DNA of 64,000 nt from Pelobates cultripes. Taxonomy: Eukaryota > Chordata > Amphibia > Anura > Pelobatidae. The position numbers and the translations under genes are program-made. A model generated the notes under the pieces. It was not told the origin of the DNA and did no database searches. It saw only the letters and a list, made by a program, of their open reading frames with translations. How positions within the stretch are numbered: the stretch's first letter is position 1; every line of letters begins with the position of its first letter. Location of the stretch: assembly GCA_933207985.1 (NCBI GenBank), contig OW240912.1:236042244-236106243 (forward strand), in the 5' to 3' direction. This document shows, piece after piece, positions 12,149 through 23,280 of the stretch.

Positions 12149-12604
12149 CTGTGGCTGCAAATCAAGCCTAAATCATCACCCCTTCACCATTGTGCTTGAC
12201 AGTTGGTATGAGGTGTTTTCAATGATATACTGTGTTTGGTTCTGACAAAGATAGTCTGTGCATTGTGGCAAAAACACCTCCACTTTGGTCTCATCTGTAT
12301 AAATGACATTGTTCCAGAAATCTTGTGGTTTGCTCATTACAACGTTTTGGAGAAAAGAGGCTTTCTTCTGGCAACCGTTTCAAACAAACCCTACTTGCTA
12401 TGTCTTTCTAATTGTACTGTCATACATTTTGAAATTTAACATGCTAACTGAGGCCTGAGGCTGACTGGCTTCTCCATTTTGGCTTTATTGTTGTTAAATC
12501 ATGCCACAGTGTAATATGGTATGTGTTGTTGTATATTTGAGATTGTTTTTACCTAATTTTAACACTTCCTAAGGAACGGATAATTGTTATTATGTCCTGA
12601 TATC

Positions 12605-12850
12605 AGTGGCGTACTAAGGGGGGGGGGGCGGAGGGGGCGGTCCGCCCCAGGTGCCACCAGGGTGGGGGGTGCCATGACCCTCATGCTGCAGCTGCCCGAG
12701 CACTCTGCAGAGAGCCTCAGGCGGCTGCAGCTTTGCCCACCCGGGCGCAGCATGAGGAGAGGGGCTGACAGGAGGGAAGCGCTCAGTGCTCCCTCCTGTC
12801 ACTCCCTCACTGTAGCGTGGCCGAGCTCTGTATGGTCCGCGGGTGAGATG
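12605..12850. mobile_element. hAT-family left end, truncated
   Basis: CAGTGGCGTACTAAGG opens a GC-rich segment (GGTCCGCCCCAGGTGCCACC and a following GCAGCTGCCCGAGC part) that matches the left end of the complete hAT element at 57675. It stops being similar near 12850 and no right end follows. Short GC-rich frames here are not genes. Confidence 0.7.
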
Positions 12851-13407
12851 CAAAATACAAAAATATGAAAGAAGATTCATCTTGCATCTCTTTATAGGAA
12901 TCATAAAGAAGCTAGAAGGAAAACGGTAGGTGAAATTCCTTATTAAGGCCTTCCGCCTATAGAGCATCTAGTGTAAATATCCAATAATTCTACCTTTTCT
13001 TCATTATTTTCATTCCCCACTCTTCCCTGTTTGTGGTCCATTTATCTGGAAGTGTTTGCAAATAGGGTGGTCTTTTTATTCAAACTTTGTACTGGTTTGT
13101 TGAAGCATTCCTACATCATCATGGATTCCCCCAAATATGCAAATCCACGGGGACATTTCAGCAAGTATGTTACACATGTTAATTCACATTTCCTGAAGGA
13201 ACATTTTTGCTAATTGTGGGAATGCAGGAAGCTATCTCCTTTAATTGTTGTATTACACAAGCCACAGCTGATATGCGGAAATATGTCATGTATCGGAGTA
13301 GATAAAAACCTCTGTGATCTATTTAATAGGGGAATGATGACTGTCTTGAATAATTCGTACTATATATGCTTATCGAATTTAAAGGAGAAAATGTAGAGGG
13401 ATGTAAA
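12851..13407. other. No gene seen
   Basis: AT-rich sequence with only short chance frames (about 60 codons). Nothing was recognised. Confidence 0.45.
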
Positions 13408-13560
13408 CTCTTTAGAGGGACACCATAGTCACCAAAACAACTTTAGTTTCTTGAAGCAGTTTTTGTGTATAGATCATGCCCTTGAAGTCACACTGCTCAA
13501 TTCTCTGCCATTTAGGAGTTAAATCACTTTGCTAATGCAGCCCTAGTCACACATGTATTT
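13408..13560. mobile_element. Truncated copy of the GGGACACTATAGTCACC family
   Basis: GAGGGACACCATAGTCACC and the following segment up to GCAGCCCTAGTCACAC align with 22646-22795 and with the outer element at 62909. No right end is found, so the copy is a 5' fragment. Confidence 0.65.
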
Positions 13561-13929
13561 GTATATATGATGAAAGCAGAAATGGCAAAACATCACGTGT
13601 AGGTAGCTCTAGCCTATTTCTAAATAAAGCATTTATAGCACTGCATTTGGTGTGAAGTTCTACATCCATCTAGTCATTATTTATTTCTGGCAGGTAGGTG
13701 AGCATATCTCTCATTTCCTGAAAGATTCTGACAGTGTGACTTGAGTGGCTCTGCTACTTCATTGACAGACTCATAAGTGTGTCTCTGTGCACAGTCAAGG
13801 GTGCCATCTTGGGAGGCCATAGGCTGTCTTCTTGTGAAAGAAAAGATAAAGGCAACTAATGCATCTTTAGAGTTAGATGCTTTAAAAGTCTTCAAGGCTA
13901 GGTGGATTCTGAGAAACTGTGTCACGGCA
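13561..13929. other. No gene seen
   Basis: Overlapping frames of 60-100 codons occur on both strands. None shows a domain, and the surroundings are TE DNA. Confidence 0.4.
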
Positions 13930-13934
13930 GCTAG

Positions 13935-14663
13935 TGTGGTCCAACACGCAGAAACTATGTAAATATATACATGCAAACGAAAAGGAAAATAAAAGGACAG
14001 AGCGTAAACGGGACCTTAGAATGGCCGGACTAATACGCTAGACATAGATAATGGTCAAAGGGAAAGCCGAGGTCAAGGAAGCCAGAAATACTCAAATACC
14101 GTTTACACAAGCCAAGTCAGGGGAACCAGAATTCAGAATAACGAGGAAAAAGCCAAGATCAGGATACCAGGAATTCAAATTCACGAAGATAAACGCACTC
14201 TCAGGAACCAGGAACAGGAAACCACGACAGGGCAAGGAAGTAAAGGGAATTAGGGATTTAAATATCCCTCTCTGGCTTCTGATTGGTCAGAGGGTGACCT
14301 CTGACCCCAGAACATGCGCGTGCGCTGACGTCGTGACGTCACGCGCACGTCTGTATTCATTAGAGGGGCGGAGCTTAAGATGGGCGCGACCACATGGTCT
14401 GCGCCATCTTTGATTTGGGCGCGTTGCCCAGAGAAGGCAGTGGAGCGGCACCTGGCTCATCGACGAGCACGTAAGCTCGTGGTGTCGGCGAGACCGTGCC
14501 GGTGGGGTACGGCTGCGGCACCCAGCGGGTCGAGAGCAACAACACTCTGAAGGCATTTCAACCAAGTCAGAATGTGAACTGAACGCAGTTTCGTGGGTGA
14601 GCACAGCGGAAACGGAGAGCTTATGTGGGTATGAAGGTCAGCAGTCACATCACGCCCATCACA
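13935..14663 (-). mobile_element. Candidate antisense solo LTR (729 bp)
   Basis: On the minus strand it would run from TGTGATGGGCGTG to GGACCACA. The flanks are GCTAG (13930-13934) and TCTAG (14664-14668), a 5-bp repeat with one mismatch. GCCGAGGTCAAGGAAGCCAG at 14068 and similar repeated phrases resemble the reverse of the LTR at 43541, suggesting a related gypsy family. GC-rich promoter-like DNA with CRE motifs lies in the middle. Frames inside look like chance. Medium confidence because the target repeat is imperfect. Confidence 0.5.
14326..14341. promoter_or_regulatory. Tandem CRE-like sites
   Basis: TGACGTCG is followed directly by the perfect CRE palindrome TGACGTCA (14334-14341). CREB/ATF proteins bind this motif. 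Its place inside a candidate LTR suggests promoter function, which is inference. Confidence 0.55.
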
Positions 14664-14711
14664 TCTAGTCCTTTGTAAGGCAATATTATACATCTAACAG
14701 TAAATCCTAAT

Positions 14712-14763
14712 GCATTTATGGTATGGAAATTTTAGTTATAGTATATTTCCATACCATAAATGC
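14712..14763. repeat. Perfect 19-bp-arm hairpin
   Basis: Arms 14712-14730 and 14745-14763 (GCATTTATGGTATGGAAAT and its exact complement) enclose 14 nt. It sits outside the recognised elements on either side. Confidence 0.9.
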
Positions 14764-14807
14764 TTTAAGCAGACAGGGCTTCCATCATTTTTGGCCCTAG
14801 TACACAT

Positions 14808-15265
14808 TTAAAGGACCACTCTAGGCACCCAGACCACTTCAGCTTAATGAAGTGGTCTGGGTGTCAGGTCCAGCTAGGGAAACTGCTATGTTTATAAATG
14901 GGTTAATCCAGCCCTCAAATCCTCTAGTGGCTGTCTCATTGACAGCCGCTAGAGGCGCTTGCGTGATTCTCACTGTGAAAATCACAATGAGAACACGCAA
15001 GCGTCCATAGGAAAGCATTGTAAATGCTTTCCTATGAGACCGGCTGAATGCGCGCGCAGCTCTTGCCACGCGTGCGCATTCAGCCGAAAGGGAGGAGGAT
15101 CGGAGGCGGGGAGCTCCCCGTCCGGCGCTGGAGCAAGGAAAGTTTTAACCCATTTCCTCTCCCCAGAGCCGGGCGGGAGGGGGACCCTGAGCGTGGGGGC
15201 ACCCTCAAGGCACTATAGTGCCAGGAAAACGAGTATGTTTTCCTGGCACTATAGTGGTCCTTTAA
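14808..15265. mobile_element. TTAA-flanked MITE with several internal hairpins
   Basis: TTAA at 14808-14811 and 15262-15265. The termini AAGGACCACT and AGTGGTCCTT are inverted. Inside are nested palindromes such as CACCCAGACCACTTCAGCTT/AAGTGGTCTGGGTG, GCGCTTGCGTG/CACGCAAGCG and GGAAAGCATT/AATGCTTTCC. It is homologous to the inner element at 62941-63390 and related to 39825-40410. No transposase; a piggyBac or Kolobok enzyme would be needed in trans. Confidence 0.85.
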
Positions 15266-16944
15266 GATATAGACATATTAATTATCTCCTAATTGTATAT
15301 GTTTGCTTCTACTTTTTTCCCTTTTGGCATTGTTGTCCACATCTCTCCTAATTTGGTGAAGGACAACAGAAACACTCATAAATAAAATAAATGTTTCATA
15401 GACACAATTAGTTAAATATGATAGTACTGCAGTGCATTGTGAAAAGGTGCATTTTGAAGCCACATGATGCATCATGACATGTGCTCTTGCACCAATCGCA
15501 ACAATGTTTGTGGCCATATTTGTAAAGCTGCCGCACTGAGAATTGACAGCCATGTTTCTTGCCAATAGCCTCTCTAACAAAGTAATTCATTTATATTTAG
15601 TGAATAAAAACAGATCATTAAAATGTTTTCTTTCTTCATTATATTCATTCTATAGGTAGTTAAATGTTTATCTTACTGTCTTTTTGCTTGTCATAATGTA
15701 ACAGCAGAAGGCATAATTGATTACATCTGCCTATTAATCAGAAGTTGAGCAACTGAATGGATCTTTTGTGTGAAGTATACTTGATCTATGATTAAATGGC
15801 AAGCAGTACATGTTACATACAGTAGTGTTTTATCTACTACATTTTGTAATTTGTCTTTTCCATATATAGTTTTAAATGTTATAAGAAATAGGAGTTTTTA
15901 ATAATAATTTTTATACACTTTGTATTTCTACTCATATACACTCTATGTAGCCTAATGTGTAAAAGGCTGTCAATCATTTCATTTTGACTTACATGTTATC
16001 TTCAATAGTGAGACAATATTTAATGTTGGTTTGTATAAACCCGATTTATCTATTTCCAAGCTTCCTCGTAGGTTGGAATGATCACAGGTAAATCCCCAGT
16101 GTTTAGGGCACCACAGGAGGTATAGTTTATAACATCTTGAGATCAAACTTTCAAAAACCCTGCTCTATGGATGTTGGAAACCTTTTATCAAAATGTATCC
16201 AAACCTATAATCAACTGGTCTTTAAGCTGGCCATATTGCTATATACATGTAATATTTGCCCAACCCATGATGTATTTTTTATCCTCTTCTTGACAAGACA
16301 ATATCATGATTTCCATAGTAGGTCATTGATCATTAAGGCACAGATGGTCTACATAAATCGATCTAGGTTTTCCAATTAGCACATGACTGAACATATCTCT
16401 ACATAATAAATAGCAGGCATCCTTTATTAGTAACACTTTATAGATTATATTAGGAAGTATAAACACAAACACACAAAAAGTGCTGCTGGCAAATCTGGAA
16501 AAATTTTAGAAATTTCATCATAGGAATATTTCGAAACAATCCAAAGCTGCACATGCTTTTTGCAACATTCTTTTATAAAACACATATTCAACTATAAACA
16601 ATAAAAGTCTGATTTCTACATTTTTCAGGTGGAATGAAGTGTTCCTTGGGCTAGTTTGACCTCACAATTTTCTATTTGAACTTCCAGCAAAGAATGCAGT
16701 TTTTCCCTTAAGACTTCTTGGCTTAATTGTTTGTGTGTTTACTCACTACAGTTTTCATGCTGATTTATAGCACGACATTGATTAGTTGAAGTGATGTTCT
16801 AGGCATCAATGTCATAGGTTAAATGTATTGGTTATGATGTTAGGTGCTTGTTGTTATTTTAAAACAGTAAATATTATAAATCCAAAAATCGCAAAGGGTA
16901 TTCTCTTTAAGCTACCAGTTTACTAGATCATTTTGGAGTGCAAG
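15266..16944. other. No gene recognised in 1.7 kb
   Basis: AT-rich, low in repeats recognisable within this window and without long frames. Frames of 60-100 codons occur but show no domain. It may be old unique sequence. Confidence 0.45.
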
Positions 16945-18010
16945 AGGTATGTATAAATATGGACAAGTGGCCATCTGCCGAGGTGAGAGCTCCCGGTCCG
17001 AAACAGCCTGAAGCGTGACTTAACAGCAGCTCTTAACCCCGTAAGCGAACGAAACACTGACCAATTACTCCACTAAAGCTTCAAATGGCCCCGGCAAAGC
17101 AAACAAAGCTAACGGATCAAATCCGCCATGCTAAAAAAGACCGGTCGCGGCTGGCGCAAGATGGCGGCGAGGAGCTGGAATTCTCACAGGCCTCCAACTC
17201 TCAATCGGACCATGAGGCACATCACTACACGGACGCTCCGGTCACAGAAAAAAGTTATATGCAATGCTGCAAGACTTCAGACTTACCCTTCAGTCTGATA
17301 TAAAGAAGGCAACAAATTACATTAAGAAGGAGATAGCTGTACTGGGAGAGAGAACAAACAACCTGGAGGCCCGCACTGACGACATCTGCGTGGCGCAAGA
17401 CACCATAGCGGACACCGTCCAATCATTGGTGGAGGAACAGCAATTCTTAAAAAGAAAGTTAGCGGACATGGAAGACCGCTCGAGGCGGAATAATGTCCGT
17501 TTTCGCCGAATCCCGGAAAGCGTGACAAGAGACCAACTATCACACTACCTAACATCTCTATACAAGTCCCTGGTGCCCGGCCTGCCGGAGCCAGAATGGC
17601 TCATGGACCGAGCCCACCAGTTACCGAAACCACAGAGATTGAGCCAAGAAACACCACGTGACGTGGTTGCACGTTTTCACTATTATAAGACAAAAGACTC
17701 ACTGCTGCTGGCGGCAAGGAAACAACCCGCAATGCCTGAACCCAATACTGGCATCCAACTATACGCAGATTTGTCGGCATTGACAATGACCAGGTGAAGG
17801 GAATTCATCAGTATTACTAAAACTCTGAGGAACAATGACATACAGTATCGATGGGGTTATCCAACAAAGCTGCTTATATGGAGAAACGGCAGAACACATA
17901 CTGTCAATGAACCGGAGGTGGGAATGCGTTTATTAAAGGAGTGGGGACTGTTCCCGGTAAGGTCATAGAGCGCATCTACCACCACGTCCCCGAAACGACC
18001 GCATGCAGAA
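16945..18010 (+). pseudogene. L1/Tx1-type LINE ORF1 without ORF2
   Basis: A GC-richer segment holds an ATG at 17085 (MAPAKQTKLTDQIRHAKK), a frame change at an A6 run near 17246, and continuation at 17264-17797. The second part has heptad-like residues typical of the coiled coil (about 17290-17480), then MEDRSRRNNVRFRRIPE (RRM start) and a C-terminal-domain-like stretch with DVVARFHYYKTKDSLLLAARK. A single TGA at about 17795 interrupts a frame that otherwise runs to about 17980. L1 ORF1p is an RNA-binding trimer that packages LINE RNA. No endonuclease or reverse transcriptase follows. It is either a 3'-deleted LINE or an ORF1-only derivative. Confidence 0.8.
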
Positions 18011-19199
18011 TGGCAAATGACGGGTTCGCCTAACAAGGATAAATAAGGCTCCGGGACTTGACCTCACAGTATCACTATCACCTAATTATGTCTATAAAAT
18101 GCCACCCAGAGACTACCTGATCTAATGTTACCTTTGACATATGTTTATGTTTGAAATAGTTAACATTCCTATAATAAAAGGCTGATTTGCCATTCTGATC
18201 ACACACCTACTGGGAGCTGATGGAGTGACTGCCCGTTTTCTATATCAAAAATTACCTTCACCTTCGTTCAGATCATCACCTGATTACAACTTTGACTGTG
18301 TACACCAAGAAAAATATTTCTACATTGGTGAGATCCATCCATATATAGCTATATATAGTGCACTATATTTTGGACTACCAGGACTCTCATATATTGTTTT
18401 TCTCTTTTTTTCTTTTTTTCTCTTTTTTTCTCCTTTTTTTCCCCTTTTCTCTTTTCGGTTTTGGATTGGGGATTTTTAAAAAATTTTTCATTTTTCATTT
18501 TTTTTTTTTTCTCGATTTATAAGGATCATCACCGAGTGTATACACATTAGATGAACTTTATCCCACACATGGGAAAATTCTGTATATACTGTATATATTG
18601 TATATATTTCTTGTATATAATCGGTGTACTCAGGATGAAATGAACATTACTACCATCATACTTTATATAAATTTATCTAGAATAAACACTATGAATTTAT
18701 CTCAGCAATAACAACAAGTATTATATATATTTATTACTATATAGAGTGCGGTATTCATAATATATTTTTTTGTGATTGTGATTAGGAGGTTGTCTTTGGG
18801 GTTAACCTCGAATACCTGCACCTAGATGTAATTGAGTGCCAGCACACATTGAATTTTCAAGTATAACCAAGCTTCTTTAAATGTCAGTAACATCTTCCAT
18901 CACAGATTAAAACAGATACTACCACTATAATATATGTATGCAGAATGTATACAGATACAGGGATACTGAACAACGAAATAACGTAGAAGGACTGGAGACA
19001 GATGATAGAAGACTAATGCCCAAGACTGAGGAATAAGTCCTTAACAATGTTTAAAGTAAACAATTGACAACATTCTGAATTTGTTTTGTAAAATTTATAA
19101 GATGAGAAATGATCAACAGATCCAACATGAATATTTGCTAGATTTAATTAGTATACGTGTAAGGTGATTGATAACACATTTATTAATTTTCTTTTGAAC
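18011..19199. other. No gene; pyrimidine-rich tract and AT-rich DNA
   Basis: A strongly T-rich strand (18395-18515) with TTTTTC repeats is followed by TATA-rich sequence. 19113-19196 recurs at 23478-23560, so part of this belongs to a local duplication. No coding signature. Confidence 0.5.
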
Positions 19200-20120
19200 A
19201 GTTTGAGACCAAGCCATATCAGTTTTTACTGAACTTTGAATTTTGACGCTGGGCCTATGTGCAATTTCCAAGCATCTTCGCAGGTTTTAAATTTAAACTA
19301 CCTCACAAAGGCCTACCATTTCTTAAAGTAGACACCCCAGGGTATTTTTCTGCCTTTTTGACACACAAAGTGAGTTTGCACAGTATATTTTGCAAACCTT
19401 ATGTGTGCTACCAGTGTATAATACTTCATATGTTGCTCAGCTATGTCGGCTGAGTACAGCAATACCCCCGTATGTACCTTTGCCAGGTATATGTGGACAT
19501 CGGAGGGGCACATTTGGGACACAGCCATTCCAGTTTTTTTCAAACTTTAATTTTTACGCTGTGCCCATGTCCCATTTTAGAGTATTTTACCAGGCTATAT
19601 AATCCAAATACCCCATAAAGCCATACCATTTCTTAAAGAAGACATCCCAGGGTATTTCAAAAGGCATATTTTGAACCTTAGCGTGGGATCATTTTTCCGC
19701 TAGCTTGTACCAAGTGTAGTGGTAATAAGCGTTTTTTCTGCCTTTTTGACACACAAAGTGAGTTTGCACAGTATATTTTGCAAACCTTATGTGTGCTACG
19801 ACTGTATAATACTTCATATGTTGCTCAGCTATGTGGTCTGAGTACAGCAATACCCCCGTATGTACCTTTGCCAGGTATATGTGGATGTTGAAGGGGCACA
19901 TTTGAGACGCAGCCATTCAGTTTTTTTTCTAACTTTGAAGTTTTACGCTGTGTCCATGTTCCAATTTGGAGTAGTTTAGATGGTTGGTTATTGAAACTTC
20001 CCCACAAACACATACTATTTATTAAAGAATACACCCTGGGGTAATTCAAAAGGCATATTTTGAACCTTGGCGTGGGATCGTTTTTTCTCTAATTTGTTCC
20101 AGGTAATGAGCGTTTTTAAG
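19200..20120. repeat. Two tandem copies of an about 390-bp unit
   Basis: 19346-19560 aligns with 19733-19945: TTTTTCTGCCTTTTTGACAC, GCAATACCCCCGTATGTACC and CCAGGTATATGTGGA occur in both. The upstream parts (GCTG.GCC.ATGT.CAATTT) also repeat, with a third partial match ending near 20060. The sequence resembles the body of the TTAACCCC elements nearby. Similar minus-strand frames of about 75 codons in both units reflect the duplication, not a gene. Confidence 0.7.
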
Positions 20121-20264
20121 TGTATTTTTTTACTTTTCTAAACTTTTTTACTTTTTAAAACTAGTTTTTAAACTTTTGTTTTGCTTATTAATTTTTTTAA
20201 ACTTTCCTAAACTTTCTTAAAACTCTTTTTACAGTTTTTAAATTTTTCTAAGCTTTTTTTTTTT

Positions 20265-21134
20265 TTTTTACCGTTAACCCCTAACTAGCAGTAAGCAGCA
20301 CTAACAGTAAATTCTCAATTTTCCCAAAATAAAAGTTAATCGTCAGGGGTTAAAAAAATTAGATCACAGTATAATACTGTGATCTTTATTTTGATCACTG
20401 TAGGCAGTGATCGACTGGCAGGGAAGGGCTTAATTTTTATTTGGACTGGCTAAAGGGGGTGTTTTTTTTATTTTTTTACTTAAACGTTATTAAAACTTTT
20501 TTCAACTTAATTTTGAACTTTTTAAAGCTTATTTTAAAACTTTTTTTAACGTTAACCCCTAGTTAGCCTAACACCAAATCCCCCAATTCCCCACTAACTT
20601 CCACCCACCCCAGCTAGCTAAATTTTTAATTTTAAAATACTTAAATTAATTAATAAAATAAATTTAACCCTGAGGGTAAAAAAAAAAAAGAATTAACAAT
20701 CAGATCATAGTAAAATGTAATCCCTGCCAATTGATCACCGTAGTCAGTGATCAATTGGCAGGGAAGGGGTTAATTTTTTATTAAAATGGGTAAGGGGGTG
20801 GGATTTTAAATTAACTTTATTTTTTTCTTCTAACAGGGACAAGATCAGTGATGATCAGTCTCCCTGCACTTCACACAGAGCCAGGAAGTGCAGGGAGGCG
20901 GAAGGTGAGTATACTGAGCACATGTGCTCGCTCTGACAGTGCTGGGGCCGCCTGATCGGGTGCTCCCGGTCTGCTTCTAATACAGAGGCAGACCAGAGCT
21001 CCATTAACCCCGCGATCACCGCGATCACGGTGATCTGGGGTTAATTTTACTGCGTGACGGACGAGGTCCGTCACTCGCCGTTAAGGGTTTCCCCTGAGTG
21101 ACGGACCTTGTCCGTCACTCGTCATTAAGGGGTT
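20265..21134. mobile_element. Part of TTAACCCC-ended element with right terminus
   Basis: GTTAACCCCTA-type starts recur at 20273 and 20550. The right end closes with CATTAAGGGGTTAA. Palindromes are frequent: GATCACAGTATAATACTGTG ATC at 20361 and two GTGACGGAC..GTCCGTCAC hairpins at 21053-21074 and 21099-21119. It is AT-rich outside a 20840-21120 GC-rich end. No transposase frame. Confidence 0.6.
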
Positions 21135-21469
21135 AAGGACGGAGGCAATTGTAAAGTTCTAACCAAAATAAAACTTAGAATTTGAGCTATATATTTGTTC
21201 AGCCATAATTGATCTCTTTTATATTGAATGCACCCACAGTTATTATATATCATTTTATTTAGGAGAAAGATGGCTTTCATTTTACATAAAATATTTATAT
21301 ATGTGGCATAATTTAATATAAATATAATCTAAACGTGTGAGAAATTAAGAAAAAACATTTTCTACATTTATTTAACTGCATTTTAACTGTGAATGGCATA
21401 ATACTGTTAGCTTGTACTGCAATAAAATACACACATGTTTGCTATGATAACTCACGAGTACAATAATGC
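20849..21469. repeat. Local duplication, unit 1 (620 bp)
   Basis: Nearly identical to 23916-24535 at a constant 3067-bp offset over most of its length. It includes the GTGACGGAC hairpins, the ATTAAGGGGTTAAGGACGG junction and the following AT-rich part. The 67-codon minus frame inside is identical in both copies but has no recognised domain. Confidence 0.9.
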
Positions 21470-21689
21470 CCCCCATGTGCAGGTTTCATGGCGATTTGGA
21501 AAATTACAGGGTCAAATAAAGAGCTTTCCTATTTCAATTTCTACACATTGAAATTTGCCAGTAGGTTTGCTGGGCTTATGTTCCCTTTGAGACCATATGC
21601 AGCCCAGAAATGAAAATTATTACCATTTGCAAAAGTAGACAACACACGGTATTCAAAATGGGATATGCCAAGTCATATTAAGTAGTCAC

Positions 21690-22370
21690 TGCAGCAGAGC
21701 TTGGTATCGCCGTTAATATCCCTCCTTTCCCAGCAGGACACCTTCAGTGATTATAGCAGCTCACCCAAACACCAGCCTAGACTTGATGAACGATGAAAAC
21801 AAAACACACACGTTTATTCACAGATCACAGTCAGGGGGGGGTCAATAACTGAAACAATGGAGATCTCACCCATCCACCTCTGTGTCTGGGAGTGAACTAG
21901 ATCAAGTAACACTGATCTAATCATCTCCAGACAACTATGTGCCTTAACATAGTATCCCCAAAAGACACATATAAACCCCACAAAACCCCACACATGGGTT
22001 CTGAATTACCTCAGATTAAAGTTTCAGTGGGTGGTTTCAAAGTTCCTATCTGCTTGGCAATTCAACAGAATTTCCAGGTTTTTCCCAGTCGGTTGCATGG
22101 AGCCCTCACAGCCGATCAGTCTGTGGAAGCCTGGTCTGGACAGGCCAGCTTGGGTTTTCTGGTCAGCTTGTGTCTCCAAGAAGACATAAGAGGTGATTGT
22201 GAAACTTAGAAAGGGAGTCCCTCATGAATCTGTCATGGCCCCACTTCCAAATTCAATCCTACCACAATGTCCTCATTCTCAGGAGGGCAGCATGATATCC
22301 ACACATTAAAATACTAAATTCGGAACCCCTGTGTTTCCAGTCCTGGGCAATTGCTGTCACAGCCACTTAG
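21690..22370. other. Unclassified insertion within a TTAACCCC-type element
   Basis: Sequence like the element body stops near 21685 and resumes near 22385. Between them lies different, GC-richer DNA (TATCGCCGTTAATATCCCTC to GCTGTCACAGCCACTTAGTC). The frame at 21937-22209 shows no domain. It may be a solo LTR or another TE, but neither edge gave a clear target duplication. Confidence 0.4.
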
Positions 22371-22641
22371 TCACAAATCCTGTCCAAAGTTCATGTTCAT
22401 ATTTCATTTTTTGCATTTTTGAAACAAAAACTGCACTGTCACAGATGATATCTTCGTCATTATATGTTTTACTGCTCAAATACACTCATATTTGTGTTCA
22501 GCAATGTCTCACAAGTACAACAAAAACCCCATGTACAGGTTTTACTGGATTTTGGAAAGTTACAGGGTCAAAATTACGGCTTGCAAATTACATTATCTGG
22601 TATTTCTGCCTGGGTTTTCTTGTAGGTCACAAAATAGCAAA

Positions 22642-23180
22642 TTAAAGGGACACTAGAGTCACCGAAACAATTTTAGCTTAATGAAGCAGTTTTCGTGTAT
22701 AAATCATGTCTCTGAAGTTTCGCTGCTCAATTCACTGCCATTTAGGAGTTGAATCACTCTTCTTTATGTTTATGCAGCCCTAGTCACACCTCGCCTGGCT
22801 GTGACTGACACAGTCTCCATCACAAAATGGTTTAATTTTCAATCAGATGTAACTTGTTTTAAAGGTTTTTATCTCCTGCTCTGTAAATTGAACTTTAAGT
22901 ACATACAGGAAGCTCCTGCAGGGTCTGGCAAACTCTTAATAGATCAGAAGATACAAAATGATAAATTAAATAGAATTTGCAAGAAAGAAAGTGTAAACAT
23001 TAGATGACTCTTTACAGGAAATGTTTGGGAAGGCTGTGTAAGTCACATGCAGAGAGGTTTAACTAGGGTTCAATAAACAAAGTGAATGGCAGAGAACTGA
23101 GCATTGAGACTACATGGGGCATGAGCTATACACCAAAACTGCTTCATTAAGCTTGTATTGGTACCATAGGGTCTCGTTAA
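22642..23180. mobile_element. TTAA-flanked MITE (539 bp), GGGACACT family
   Basis: TTAA at 22642-22645 and 23177-23180. The left end GGGACACTAGAGTCACCG..GCTTAATGAAGCAGTTTTCG is mirrored by the right end ACCAAAACTGCTTCATTAAG CTTG..GGTACCATAGGGTCTC. No coding capacity. The same family as 13408, 6943 and the outer element at 62909. Confidence 0.85.
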
Positions 23181-23226
23181 TAAAATATTATAATTATATA
23201 TAAATAATATATATAATGCATTTAGA

Positions 23227-23235
<9 letters not shown>

Positions 23236-23275
<40 letters not shown>
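23236..23275. repeat. (TA)n microsatellite
   Basis: An unbroken TA run of about 20 units. Confidence 0.97.
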
Positions 23276-23277
<2 letters not shown>

Positions 23278-23280
23278 TAA

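Larger units (their letters stand above)
10975..12440 (-). pseudogene. Tc1-like transposase remnant, split by a solo LTR
   Basis: Read on the minus strand, 12150-12440 contains a decayed FWNNVIYTDETKVE segment, the region of the first catalytic Asp of the DDE/D domain. Then 10975-11230 contains the C-terminal part (WRDLKRAVHKQMPANLNELK and following). Family members cut and paste DNA at TA sites. Stops and frameshifts are frequent in both halves, and 730 bp of LTR lie between them, so no product is possible. The order of motifs fits a full-length ancestor of about 340 residues. Confidence 0.75.
10809..12604 (-). mobile_element. Decayed Tc1/mariner element with long inverted ends
   Basis: It starts CAGTCAAAAGGGAAAAGAAA after a TA dinucleotide. 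Sequence at 10862-10975 (ACATAATAACAATAATCTGT to AGCCAAAATGGAGA) recurs inverted at 12468-12604, giving long terminal inverted repeats. The right repeat stops abruptly where a hAT-type end begins at 12605. A solo LTR at 11419-12148 splits the element; removing it joins the flanks at one CTGTG. Transposase remnants lie on the minus strand. Order of events: Tc1 first, then the LTR; the hAT abuts the broken right end. Confidence 0.8.

Noticed and set aside
12559..12967. GC-rich overlapping frames on both strands suggesting an exon or CpG island
   Set aside because: The segment is the left end of a hAT element, repeated at 57675. GC content and Pro/Gly-rich frames come from the element.
18225..18479. 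84-codon frame with a Phe-rich end resembling a membrane segment
   Set aside because: The hydrophobic end is just the TTTTTC tract. There is no supporting start context or homology.
20871..21074. 67-codon minus frame identical at 23938-24141
   Set aside because: It lies in a duplicated transposon end with hairpins. Identity comes from recent duplication, not selection that I can demonstrate.
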